Part shown: piece by piece, positions 8,685 through 16,439 of the stretch
Layout of the letters: each line of letters starts with the position of its first letter
Position numbering within the stretch: position 1 is the stretch's first letter
Assembly (NCBI RefSeq): GCF_900112355.1
Contig: NZ_FOLM01000001.1
Coordinates: 479,276 to 543,275, forward strand
Length of the DNA: 64,000 bases
Origin: Streptomyces aidingensis
GTDB taxonomy: Bacteria > Actinomycetota > Actinomycetes > Streptomycetales > Streptomycetaceae
Direction: 5' to 3'
Translations under genes and position numbers: made by a program
Notes under the pieces: generated by a model
The model's input: the letters and a program-made list of their open reading frames with translations, nothing else
Database searches by the model: none
What the model was told of the DNA's origin: nothing

Positions 8685-8907
8685 TCCTCACCCCCTGTGC
8701 GCATATGCCAGACCCTACGCCAGGACCTCACCGAGCGCACAGGGGACAAGACGGGAACTGGCCACGGCCATCCCGTAGTTGAGCAGCTCTGCGACACCGA
8801 GTGCCAGATGGTGCCGGGCGGTGCCGGGTGGTGGTGCCATGCGGTGCCGTGGTGATGGCCGGGCGGAGGGCGATTGCCTCCAGCATGCCCGCCGCCGGCC
8901 CGGCCGG

Positions 8908-8925
8908 GGTTTCCCGCCGGAAACC
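8908..8925 (-). terminator. Hairpin downstream of sdhB
   Basis: GGTTTCC (8908-8914), loop CGCC, GGAAACC (8919-8925): a perfect 7-bp stem 70-90 bp beyond the end of the SDH operon, a likely terminator. The rest of the 8685-8996 gap contains GGTGCCG-type direct repeats (8810-8855) and presumably the promoter of the small SPOR gene; no gene seen. Confidence 0.45.
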
Positions 8926-8996
8926 GCCGGGTGAACTCTGATCGTGAACGGCGGCGGCCCATCCGCCCCGCAGGCCGCCCCCGCGGACCCGGCCGC

Positions 8997-9818
8997 TCAG
9001 CCGCGGCGGCGCCGGATGGTGCGGCCCAGCCAGACCAGCGGATCGTACTTGCGGTCCGCCACCCGCTCCTTCATGGGAATCAGCGCGTTGTCGGTGATGT
9101 GGATGTTCTCCGGGCACACCTCCGTGCAGCACTTGGTGATGTTGCAGTAGCCCAGACCGTGGTCCTCCTGCGCGCCGGCCCGGCGGTCCAGGTCCTGTTC
9201 GGCGGCGGCGTCCAGCGGGTGCATGTCGAGCTCCGCGATCCGCATCAGAAACCGCGGCCCGGCAAACGCGGGCTTGTTGTCGTCGTGATCACGGATCACA
9301 TGGCACACGTTCTGGCACAGGAAGCACTCGATGCACTTGCGGAACTCCTGCGAGCGCGCCACATCCTGCTGCGCCATCCGGTACTCGCCCGGCGCCAGCC
9401 CTTCCGGCGGAACGAACGCGGGCACCTCGCGCGCCTTGCCGTAGTTGAAGCCCACATCCGTCACCAGGTCACGGATCACCGGGAAGGTGCGCATCGGGGT
9501 CACCGTGATCACCTCGTCGCGCGGCAGCGCGGACATCCGGGTCATGCACAGCAGCCGGGGCCGCCCGTTGACCTCCGCGCCGCACGAGCCGCACTTGCCG
9601 GCCTTGCAGTTCCAGCGCACCGCCAGGTCCGGCGCCTGGGTCGCCTGGAGCCGGTGGATGACGTCCAGCACCACCTCGCCCTCGTGCGCCTGCACGGTGA
9701 ACTCGGCCAGGCCGCCGCCGTCGGCGTCCCCCCGCCACACCCGCAGCCGCACCTGGTACCCGGCCGCCGGAGGTCCGCCGTCGCCGCTTCCGCCGCTGTC
9801 CTTCGCCGCTGTGGTCAC
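8997..9818 (-). CDS. sdhB: Succinate dehydrogenase / fumarate reductase iron-sulfur subunit
   Basis: 273 residues from GTG 9818. Ligands for three clusters are visible: CKAGKCGSC...C (Cys71, 76, 79, 91) for [2Fe-2S], CIECFLCQNVC (162-172) and CNITKCCTEVCP (225-235) for the [4Fe-4S]/[3Fe-4S] pair. It passes electrons from the flavoprotein to the membrane subunit. The start overlaps the sdhA stop (GTGA, 4 bp), so the two are translationally coupled; it is the last gene of the minus-strand operon. Length and layout fit the Sdh1-like actinobacterial type rather than the classical four-subunit SdhCDAB set. Confidence 0.95.
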   Translation of the reverse strand: MTTAAKDSGGSGDGGPPAAGYQVRLRVWRGDADGGGLAEFTVQAHEGEVVLDVIHRLQATQAPDLAVRWNCKAGKCGSCGAEVNGRPRLLCMTRMSALPRDEVITVTPMRTFPVIRDLVTDVGFNYGKAREVPAFVPPEGLAPGEYRMAQQDVARSQEFRKCIECFLCQNVCHVIRDHDDNKPAFAGPRFLMRIAELDMHPLDAAAEQDLDRRAGAQEDHGLGYCNITKCCTEVCPENIHITDNALIPMKERVADRKYDPLVWLGRTIRRRRG

Positions 9819-11827
9819 TCATCCGCTCCTTGTGTTCCCCGAGCCGCCTGGTCCGGCTGCCCGCCCGCCGCGGCGGCTGCGGCGGAGCCCGGGCTCAGCA
9901 CCTCCGACAGCTCCTCGGCGGTCAGATACTTGGCCAGCTCCTCCTTCTCGAACAGCTCCGCCAGGTCGGCGCGCATCGGCGGCATGGCGTGCCGCGCCAC
10001 CTCGATCGCGCCGGCCACCCCGTCGCCGCCTTCCGCGAGGGCGCAGCGCAGCAGGACGCGCCGCCACTCCGGGTCCATTCGCGGATGATCGTCGCGGGTG
10101 TGGCCGCCGCGGGACTCGGTGCGCTCCAGCGCCGACCGGGCCACGCACTCGCTGACCAGCAGCATGTTGCGCAGGTCCAGGGCAAGGTGCCAGCCGGGGT
10201 TGTACTGCCGGTGGCCCTCCACCGCCATGCGCCGGGCGCGCGCGTTCAGCTCGCCCAGCCGGTCCAGCGCCCGGGACATCTCGCCCTCCCGGCGGATGAT
10301 CCCCACCAGATCGTTCATGGTCTGCTGGAGTTCCTGGTGCAGGGTGTAGGGGTTCTCGCCCGCCCCGGCCGCCGGTGGTGCGGCCTCCTCCGGGGCGCCG
10401 AACGGGCGCAGCGCCTCGGCGCGCGCCGCCGCCACCGCCTCCTCGGCCACCTCCGGCGGCTCCCCGGCGGCGAACCCGGCCGCGTACTCGGCGGCGTGCA
10501 GCCCGGCGCGCCGGCCGAAGACCAGCAGATCGGAGAGGGAGTTCCCGCCCAGCCGGTTGGAGCCGTGCATGCCGCCGGCCACCTCCCCGGCCGCGTACAG
10601 CCCCGGCACGCCGGCCGCGGCGGCGGTGTCCGGATCCACCTCCACCCCGCCCATCACATAGTGGCAGGTGGGGCCGACCTCCATCGGCTCGGCGGTGATG
10701 TCCACATCCGCCAGCTCCTTGAACTGGTGGTGCATGGAGGGCAGCCGCCGCCGGATCTCCTCGGCCGGCAGCCGGGCGGAGACGTCCAGGAACACCCCGC
10801 CGTGCGGCGAGCCGCGGCCCGCCTTGACCTCGGCGTTGATGGCGCGGGCCACCTCGTCGCGGGGCAGCAGCTCGGGCGGGCGGCGGGCCCCGGCCGGATC
10901 GGTGTACCAGCGGTCCGCCTCGGCCTCGTCCGGGGCGTACTGCGCCTTGAAGACCTCCGGGACGTAGTCGAACATGAACCGCCGGCCCTCGCTGTTGAGC
11001 AGCACCCCGCCGTCGCCGCGCACCGACTCGGTGACCAGGATGCCCTTCACCGAGGGCGGCCAGACCATCCCGGTGGGATGGAACTGCACGAACTCCATGT
11101 TGATCAGGGAGGCGCCGGCCAGCAGCGCCAGCGCGTGGCCGTCCCCGGTGTACTCCCAGGAATTGGAGGTCACCCGGAACGCCTTGCCGATGCCGCCGGT
11201 GGCCAGCACCACCGCCGGGGCCCGGAGCAGGAAGAAGCGGCCGGACTCGCGCTGGTAGCCGAAGACGCCGGCCACCCGGCCGGAGGCGTCGGTGAGCACC
11301 CGGGTGACCGTGCACTCCTGGTAGACCTTCAGGCCGGACTCGAAGTCGCCGGTCTCCCGGTGGTCCTGCTGCTGGAGGGCGACCAGCTTCTGCTGAAGGG
11401 TGCGGATCATCTCCAGCCCGGTGCGGTCCCCGACATGCGCCAGCCGCGGATACTCGTGGCCGCCGAAGTTGCGCTGCGAGATCCGGCCGTCCGCGGTGCG
11501 GTCGAACAGGGCGCCCCAGGTCTCCAGCTCCCACACCCGCTCGGGGGCCTCCCGGGCGTGCAGTTCGGCCATCCGCCAGTGGTTGAGGAACTTGCCGCCG
11601 CGCATGGTGTCGCGGAAGTGGACCCGCCAGTTGTCCCGGGCGTTGGCATTGCCCATGCTGGCGGCGATCCCGCCCTCGGCCATCACGGTGTGCGCCTTGC
11701 CGAGCAGCGACTTGCAGACCACGGCGACCCGGCGCCCCTGCCGGCGTGCCTCGATGGCGGCGCGCAGTCCGGCGCCGCCGGCACCGACGATCACCACGTC
11801 CCAGCGCCGGCGTTCGACTGTGCTCAT
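9815..11827 (-). CDS. sdhA: Succinate dehydrogenase / fumarate reductase flavoprotein subunit
   Basis: 670 residues from ATG 11827, with GAGGAG about 11 bp upstream. The N-terminal FAD-binding Rossmann motif GAGGAGLRAAIEARRQG is followed by HTVMAEGGI, the His region that carries covalent or tight FAD in this family, and the active-site HPTG segment in the capping region. The C-terminus is Ala/Gly-rich. It oxidises succinate to fumarate at the cytoplasmic face and feeds the SdhB clusters. It lies 105 bp downstream of the membrane-subunit gene and overlaps sdhB by 4 bp. Confidence 0.95.
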   Translation of the reverse strand: MSTVERRRWDVVIVGAGGAGLRAAIEARRQGRRVAVVCKSLLGKAHTVMAEGGIAASMGNANARDNWRVHFRDTMRGGKFLNHWRMAELHAREAPERVWELETWGALFDRTADGRISQRNFGGHEYPRLAHVGDRTGLEMIRTLQQKLVALQQQDHRETGDFESGLKVYQECTVTRVLTDASGRVAGVFGYQRESGRFFLLRAPAVVLATGGIGKAFRVTSNSWEYTGDGHALALLAGASLINMEFVQFHPTGMVWPPSVKGILVTESVRGDGGVLLNSEGRRFMFDYVPEVFKAQYAPDEAEADRWYTDPAGARRPPELLPRDEVARAINAEVKAGRGSPHGGVFLDVSARLPAEEIRRRLPSMHHQFKELADVDITAEPMEVGPTCHYVMGGVEVDPDTAAAAGVPGLYAAGEVAGGMHGSNRLGGNSLSDLLVFGRRAGLHAAEYAAGFAAGEPPEVAEEAVAAARAEALRPFGAPEEAAPPAAGAGENPYTLHQELQQTMNDLVGIIRREGEMSRALDRLGELNARARRMAVEGHRQYNPGWHLALDLRNMLLVSECVARSALERTESRGGHTRDDHPRMDPEWRRVLLRCALAEGGDGVAGAIEVARHAMPPMRADLAELFEKEELAKYLTAEELSEVLSPGSAAAAAAGGQPDQAARGTQGADE

Positions 11828-11860
11828 GGGTCTGCGACTCCTCGGTGGCTCGGTTCGGAG

Positions 11861-11900
11861 AACGGGAACGGAAAACGGGAACGGGAAACGGGAACGGGGA
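11861..11900. repeat. Purine-rich imperfect tandem repeats between sdhC and sdhA
   Basis: On the plus strand the unit AACGGGAACGG/AAAACGGGAACGGG recurs four to five times; the minus-strand transcript would be pyrimidine-rich here. It occupies much of the 105-bp gap. No function can be assigned. Confidence 0.6.
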
Positions 11901-11932
11901 CAGCGCGGGGCGGTGGGTTGGCGGGCGCGGGG

Positions 11933-12748
11933 TCAGAACAGGACGGGGTCGTCGAAAACCCCGGTGGCCAGCAGATAGACGTAGAGGTCGGCCAGCGCCA
12001 GGCTGAACAGCGAGCCCCAGGCCAGCTCCATGTGCCGGCCGTTCAGCCGGCTCGTCCAGGTCCACAGCCGGTAGCGCACCGGGTGGGCGGAGAAGTGCCG
12101 CAGCCGGCCGCCCATGATGTGCCGGCAGGAGTGGCAGGAGAGGGTGTAGCCCCACACCAGCACGATGTTCACCAGGAAGATCAGCGTGCCCAGACCCATG
12201 TGCCCCCACTCGTACTCGGCGTTGCGGAAGCCGAGCACGGTGTCATAGGTGAGGATCACGGCGATGGGCAGCGCCGCGTAGAAGAAGTACCGGTGGACGT
12301 TGTTGACGATCAGCGGGAACCGCGTCTCCCCGGTGTTCCGCTGGTGCGGCTCGGCCACCGCGCAGGCCGGCGGCGAGGCCCAGAAGGCGCGGTAATACGC
12401 CTTGCGGTAGTAGTAGCAGGTCAGCCGGAAGCCCAGCGGCAGGGCGAGGAAGATCAGCGCGGGGGAGAGCACCCACCAGTCGCCGAGCACCGCCCAGTTG
12501 GGTCCGCCCTGCATCTCCACGCAGTTCTCGGACAGGCAGGGGGAGTAGAAGGGCGAGACATAGGGCGCCGCGTAGTAGTCCGTGTTGGTGAAGGCCCGCC
12601 AGGTCGCGTAGACCACGAAGGCGGCCAGCGCCACGACGGTCACGGCCGGGGCCAGCCACCAGCGGTCGGTGCGAAGCTGCCGGGCCGCGATGGCGGCCCG
12701 TCCGGGGCCGGTGACGCCGGCCGGGGAACGGCTCTGCACGGTGGCCAA
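11933..12748 (-). CDS. sdhC: Succinate dehydrogenase membrane-anchor subunit with CHSCRH motif
   Basis: 271 residues from TTG 12748 (GGGAGG 5 bp upstream). Five hydrophobic helices are predicted (about 32-50, 88-108, 150-172, 184-204, 240-262). The motif CHSCRH (Cys205, His206, Cys208, His210) follows the fourth helix. This single large anchor resembles the membrane subunit of mycobacterial Sdh1, reported to hold a membrane-embedded Rieske-type [2Fe-2S] cluster; the two Cys and two His here could serve as ligands, which is inference from motif and family. Other conserved-looking polar residues are His135 and the HRYFFYAALP region. First of the three sdh genes; it hands electrons to menaquinone. 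Confidence 0.85.
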   Translation of the reverse strand: MATVQSRSPAGVTGPGRAAIAARQLRTDRWWLAPAVTVVALAAFVVYATWRAFTNTDYYAAPYVSPFYSPCLSENCVEMQGGPNWAVLGDWWVLSPALIFLALPLGFRLTCYYYRKAYYRAFWASPPACAVAEPHQRNTGETRFPLIVNNVHRYFFYAALPIAVILTYDTVLGFRNAEYEWGHMGLGTLIFLVNIVLVWGYTLSCHSCRHIMGGRLRHFSAHPVRYRLWTWTSRLNGRHMELAWGSLFSLALADLYVYLLATGVFDDPVLF

Positions 12749-12906
12749 GGAGACCTCCCGGGGTCCGGGGAAGGGGGAAGCGGGATCGGGACCTTGAGAA
12801 GTGCGGGGTGGGGCGCGGACAGCGCAGCAGGCCCTTTCCTGGGGCGCGCGCCGGCCGGGGAGAGCCCCCCCCCGCGCGCTGTCGGCGGTGGCGGGCCGGC
12901 CGCCGG

Positions 12907-13203
12907 TCATGGTGCGTGGTGGTCTCGCACCCCCAGACCCTCGTCGTCCGCGTCGCTGGTCCACAGCCGGCGGTCGTACGGCGTATCGGGCACCACGATC
13001 ATCTCGGGTGTCCCGGGCCCGGCACGCTCCTCCGGCCCGGCGGACCCCGCGAGCATCGAGAGACTCAGCCGCAGATGCTCGATATCGCTGCGTATGCGGC
13101 GCACATCCAGCCGGTCGCCCAGCTCGCGTTCCAGCCGCACGGCACAGCGTTTGAGCTCGTCCAGACTGCGCTCCGCGGTGCGGATTTCCTCGTGCAGGGA
13201 CAT
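12907..13203 (-). CDS. Small conserved protein with coiled-coil heptads upstream of SDH
   Basis: 98 residues from ATG 13203, with GAGGTGG 6 bp upstream. The N-terminal half (MSLHEEIRTAERSLDELK through residue 50) is strongly helical with heptad spacing; the C-terminal half contains MIVVPDTPYD and ends acidic. I do not recognise a domain. It is on the same strand and 158 bp upstream of sdhC, so it is likely the first gene of that transcript. A role linked to SDH assembly is only a guess from position. Confidence 0.7.
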   Translation of the reverse strand: MSLHEEIRTAERSLDELKRCAVRLERELGDRLDVRRIRSDIEHLRLSLSMLAGSAGPEERAGPGTPEMIVVPDTPYDRRLWTSDADDEGLGVRDHHAP

Positions 13204-13249
13204 CACGGACCACCTCGCCCTGGTGGCGGCGGATTTCCGAACCCTAAGA

Positions 13250-13265
13250 GTGTGACCGAGCACAC
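13250..13265. promoter_or_regulatory. GTGTG-N6-CACAC dyad upstream of SDH transcript
   Basis: A perfect inverted repeat lies 47 bp upstream of the first gene of the sdh transcript and next to TTAGGG (13241-13246 on the minus strand), a possible -10. The half-sites resemble those used by Crp/Fnr-type or Rex-type regulators (TGTG...CACA), but the spacing departs from both classic sites. A redox- or carbon-responsive operator would suit SDH; unproven. Confidence 0.4.
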
Positions 13266-13477
13266 ATCCCAGGGGAAGAGTGCCGCGCGGATTTCCCGGA
13301 CGGCGCGGCTCCGGCCGGCGTCCGGCGCCGTTCGGGTGGCATCGGGACCGCCGCGCGCCGTGTCGCCGCCGCATGGGCGCCGGCCTCCCCTTCTCTGCTG
13401 GATAGGTGTGATCAGCCGTCAATCAGAGGAGAGCCGGGCGGCACCGGGCCCGGAGGCGGAAGCCGGAGGGAATGCGG

Positions 13478-16231
13478 ATGTCTGGATGGTCGGCAATCGG
13501 CACCGCGGCGCGGCGCGGCGCGCTCACACGGGGCGCGGCTCTGCTGGCGGCCGGCGCGCTGCTGCTGCTCCCGGCGATGGCCGGGTGCAGCGGCGGGGAC
13601 GACGGTGAAGCCGTTCCCCTGCGCTCCCTGGCCACCGCCGACCGGGCGGCGCTGCGCAGCGGCGGGACCGTGACCTGGGCCGTCGACGCGCCACCGGCCA
13701 CGCTCAACGCCTTCCAGCACGAGGCCGACCGCACCACCGACCTGATCGCGGGCGCGGTGCTGCCGATGCTCTTCGTGCTGGACGAGCGCGGGCGTCCGCA
13801 GCTCAATCCGGACTATCTGGAGTCGGCCGAGATCACCGCGCGGGAGCCGAAGCAGACGGTGGTCTTCACACTGAATCCCAAGGCGAAGTGGAGCGACGGG
13901 AGCAGGATCGGAGCCGAGGACTTCATCGCCCAGTGGAAGGCGCTGAACGGCCAGGACGCCGCGTACTGGTCGGCGCGCAACACCGGCTACGACAAGATCG
14001 AGAATGTGGAGGCCGGGCGGGGGAAGAACGAGGTGCTGGTGACCTTCGCCCGCCCGTATGCGGACTGGCGCTCACTCTTCACCCCGCTGTATCCCTCGTC
14101 GGTGACCGGCGAGGCGAAGACCTTCAACGAGGGCGCGAAGGACGAACTGCCGTTGTCGGGAGGCCCCTTCCAGGTGAAGGCGGTGGATGCCCGCAAGGGC
14201 ACGGTCACTCTCGTACGGAACGGGAAGTGGTGGGGCGATCCGGCCCTGCTGGAGGAGCTGGTGTTCGCCGCGGTACCGGCCGGCCGGCGGGTGGAGGCGC
14301 TGGCCGCCGGGGCCGTCCAGATCGCCGAGGTCTCGCCCGCCGAAGCCGACCGCATCGAAGCGAACGCCTCCGGCGGTGACGCCGCCGATGCCTCCGGCGG
14401 TGACGCCGCCCGTGGCCCGGGCGGGGGCACGGACGTATCCGGTGGGGAGGCCGTCCGGGGGACGGAAGAGGAAGGGGGCGGGCGGGCCGGCTCCGGCGGG
14501 GCCGTGTACTCGGGGCGTGTGCGCTCCGGGCGCGCCGAGGCCGCCGACCCCGGGAGCGACCCGGGGATGAGCGCCGCGGAGGCGCCGGGCCCGGATGCCG
14601 GGGCCTTTGGCGGGCAGGCGGAGGCGCTCGGCGCCCTGCACCGGCTCGCCGAGGCCGAGCTGGCCGTTCTCGACGGAGACGGCGAGCCCGCCGACGCGGA
14701 GCGGGCGGCCGAGCACTACGCGGATTCCGTCGCCGCCGCCTGGCGGGCCCGGGACGAGGCGTTCGCCGCCCGGGAGCGGGCCATGACCGAGGGCCTGGGC
14801 CGCTATACCGTGCACCGGGCCTTCAGCGCTTCCTACACCCAGCTCGCCATGAACGGCACCTCCGAGGCGCTGGAGGACGAGCGGGTGCGCTGGGCGCTGG
14901 CCCGCGCCCTGGACCGCGCCGAACTGGCCGCGCTGGTGCACGAGCCCGCCGGGCTGCCGGTGCGGCCACTGGGCAGCCATCTGTGGGTGATGGGCCAGGA
15001 CGGCTACCAGGACAACAGCTCCGCCCTCGGCGAAACCGGCGTGGCAGCCGCCGCGGCGCTGCTGGAAGAGGCGGGCTGGCGCCGCGGCACCGGCAAGGAC
15101 CCCGGCACGGACGCCGGCACCGAGGCGGACACGGATACGGACCCCGGCACCGAGGCAGACACCGAGGCGGACACGGACACCGAGGCGGACGCCGACCCCG
15201 GCACGGACGCCGGCACCGAGGCGGACGCCGGGGCGGACACGGAGCCGGACGCCGGTGCCGAGGCGGACACGGACACCGGGGAGGGCGGGCCCGCGGGGGA
15301 GGCCGACGACGCCGATGCCAAGCCCGGTGACGTCCCCGGCACGGGCACCGCGGCGGCCGGTGCCCGCCCACCTGCCGCCGCCCTCGCCGACGGCTGGCCG
15401 CTGGTCGGCGGCCCGGTGCTGCGGCTGGCCGCCGCCGACCGCACCGGGGCCGACCCGGCCGGCGGCCTGGCCGCCCGGGTGCTGCCGCGCCTGGACACCG
15501 TGCAGCCGGGCGCCCGGCAGCGCGCGGTCCTGCTGCGGCAGGCGGCCGGCGCCGGGTGGCAGGCCGCGGCCGAGGCCGAGCGGGCCGGGGAGGACGACAC
15601 CGCCGCCCGGCTGCGGATCAGCGCCGTGCAGTCCGAGGCGGGCGCCGCCCGGGCCGCCGACGAGGCGGACGAGATGTCCCGCCAGGCCGCCTCCGGGGTG
15701 CGCACCAAGGACGGCGTGCCGCTCCGCCTGGAGTTCGTGCTCCCGGCCGGCGACGAGGCGGAGCAGCTTCGGGAGGTGGGCGAGCACATCGCCGCCATGC
15801 TGGCGCCGCTCGGCGTGCTGGCCGAGATCATCGAGGTGGACGGCGCCGCCTACTTCGAGGACCACATCATCGAGGGCGACTTCGATCTGGCCCTGTACTC
15901 CTGGCCCGCCTCCGCCTATCCCGCCACCGATGCCCGCCCGGTGTACGCCAAGCCGCAGGCGATCCCCGGCGGTGAGCTGTTCGTCGAGCAGAACTTCGCC
16001 CGGGTCGGCACCGACCACATCGACCAGTTGCTGTACCAGGCCGCCACCGAGCTGGACGACGAGCGCCGCGCCGAACTGCTCAACAAGGCGGATGTGCGGC
16101 TGTGGGCGGCGGCCGGTTCCATCCCGCTGTTCCAGCGTCCCGAGCTGGTGGCGGTGGACCGGGAACTGGCCGGGGCCGGGGCCTTCGGCCTGGCCACCCC
16201 CCGCTACCAGGACATCGGCTACCGCCGCTGA
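13478..16231 (+). CDS. Family-5 ABC transporter substrate-binding lipoprotein with long acidic inserts
   Basis: 917 residues, far longer than the usual 500-600. Start ATG 13478 (GGAGGG 8 bp upstream) is preferred over ATG 13472. A lipoprotein signal ends at LPAMAGC (Cys37). The SBP_bac_5 fold is recognisable in GGTVTWAVDAPPATLNAF, WSDGSRIGAEDFIAQWKALN and the C-terminal FDLALYSWPASAYP. It is interrupted by two low-complexity insertions: Gly/Ala/Glu-rich (about 14370-14640) and a Thr/Asp/Glu/Ala repeat tract (about 15098-15345). No permease or ATPase genes are adjacent on this side, so it may serve the transporter at 18.8-24.5 kb or act alone as a peptide-binding protein. Confidence 0.85.
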   Translation: MSGWSAIGTAARRGALTRGAALLAAGALLLLPAMAGCSGGDDGEAVPLRSLATADRAALRSGGTVTWAVDAPPATLNAFQHEADRTTDLIAGAVLPMLFVLDERGRPQLNPDYLESAEITAREPKQTVVFTLNPKAKWSDGSRIGAEDFIAQWKALNGQDAAYWSARNTGYDKIENVEAGRGKNEVLVTFARPYADWRSLFTPLYPSSVTGEAKTFNEGAKDELPLSGGPFQVKAVDARKGTVTLVRNGKWWGDPALLEELVFAAVPAGRRVEALAAGAVQIAEVSPAEADRIEANASGGDAADASGGDAARGPGGGTDVSGGEAVRGTEEEGGGRAGSGGAVYSGRVRSGRAEAADPGSDPGMSAAEAPGPDAGAFGGQAEALGALHRLAEAELAVLDGDGEPADAERAAEHYADSVAAAWRARDEAFAARERAMTEGLGRYTVHRAFSASYTQLAMNGTSEALEDERVRWALARALDRAELAALVHEPAGLPVRPLGSHLWVMGQDGYQDNSSALGETGVAAAAALLEEAGWRRGTGKDPGTDAGTEADTDTDPGTEADTEADTDTEADADPGTDAGTEADAGADTEPDAGAEADTDTGEGGPAGEADDADAKPGDVPGTGTAAAGARPPAAALADGWPLVGGPVLRLAAADRTGADPAGGLAARVLPRLDTVQPGARQRAVLLRQAAGAGWQAAAEAERAGEDDTAARLRISAVQSEAGAARAADEADEMSRQAASGVRTKDGVPLRLEFVLPAGDEAEQLREVGEHIAAMLAPLGVLAEIIEVDGAAYFEDHIIEGDFDLALYSWPASAYPATDARPVYAKPQAIPGGELFVEQNFARVGTDHIDQLLYQAATELDDERRAELLNKADVRLWAAAGSIPLFQRPELVAVDRELAGAGAFGLATPRYQDIGYRR
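15098..15226 (+). repeat. In-frame acidic repeat tract with exact 33-bp direct repeat
   Basis: A 33-nt unit encoding DPGTDAGTEAD occurs identically at 15098-15130 and 15194-15226, separated by 32 codons, with shorter TEADTDT-like units between and after. All lengths are multiples of three, so slippage would change the linker length without breaking the frame. Confidence 0.85.
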
Positions 16232-16439
16232 CCCGGCCGCCGCCCGGCACCGCCCGGCCCCCGCACCGTACGATGAGGTGCGGGGCCGGTCCACCCGAGG
16301 CGTACGACGCCGGCCGGGCTCGCCGCCACCAGGTCATCCGCCAGCCGGGACCGCACCGCCCGTCACCGCGCCCGCGCCGTCGCGCGCCGCGGGGCCCGGC
16401 GCGGACAGCGTTCCGTCACGTCCGGGAGAAGCTCCGCCA

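Noticed and set aside
9830-13255. 1141-codon plus-strand frame over SDH
   Set aside because: Antisense to sdhA and sdhC, which are unambiguous families.
15098-15345. Possible CRISPR array
   Set aside because: Repeats are in frame, codon-periodic and acidic-protein coding, with no unique spacers or cas genes.
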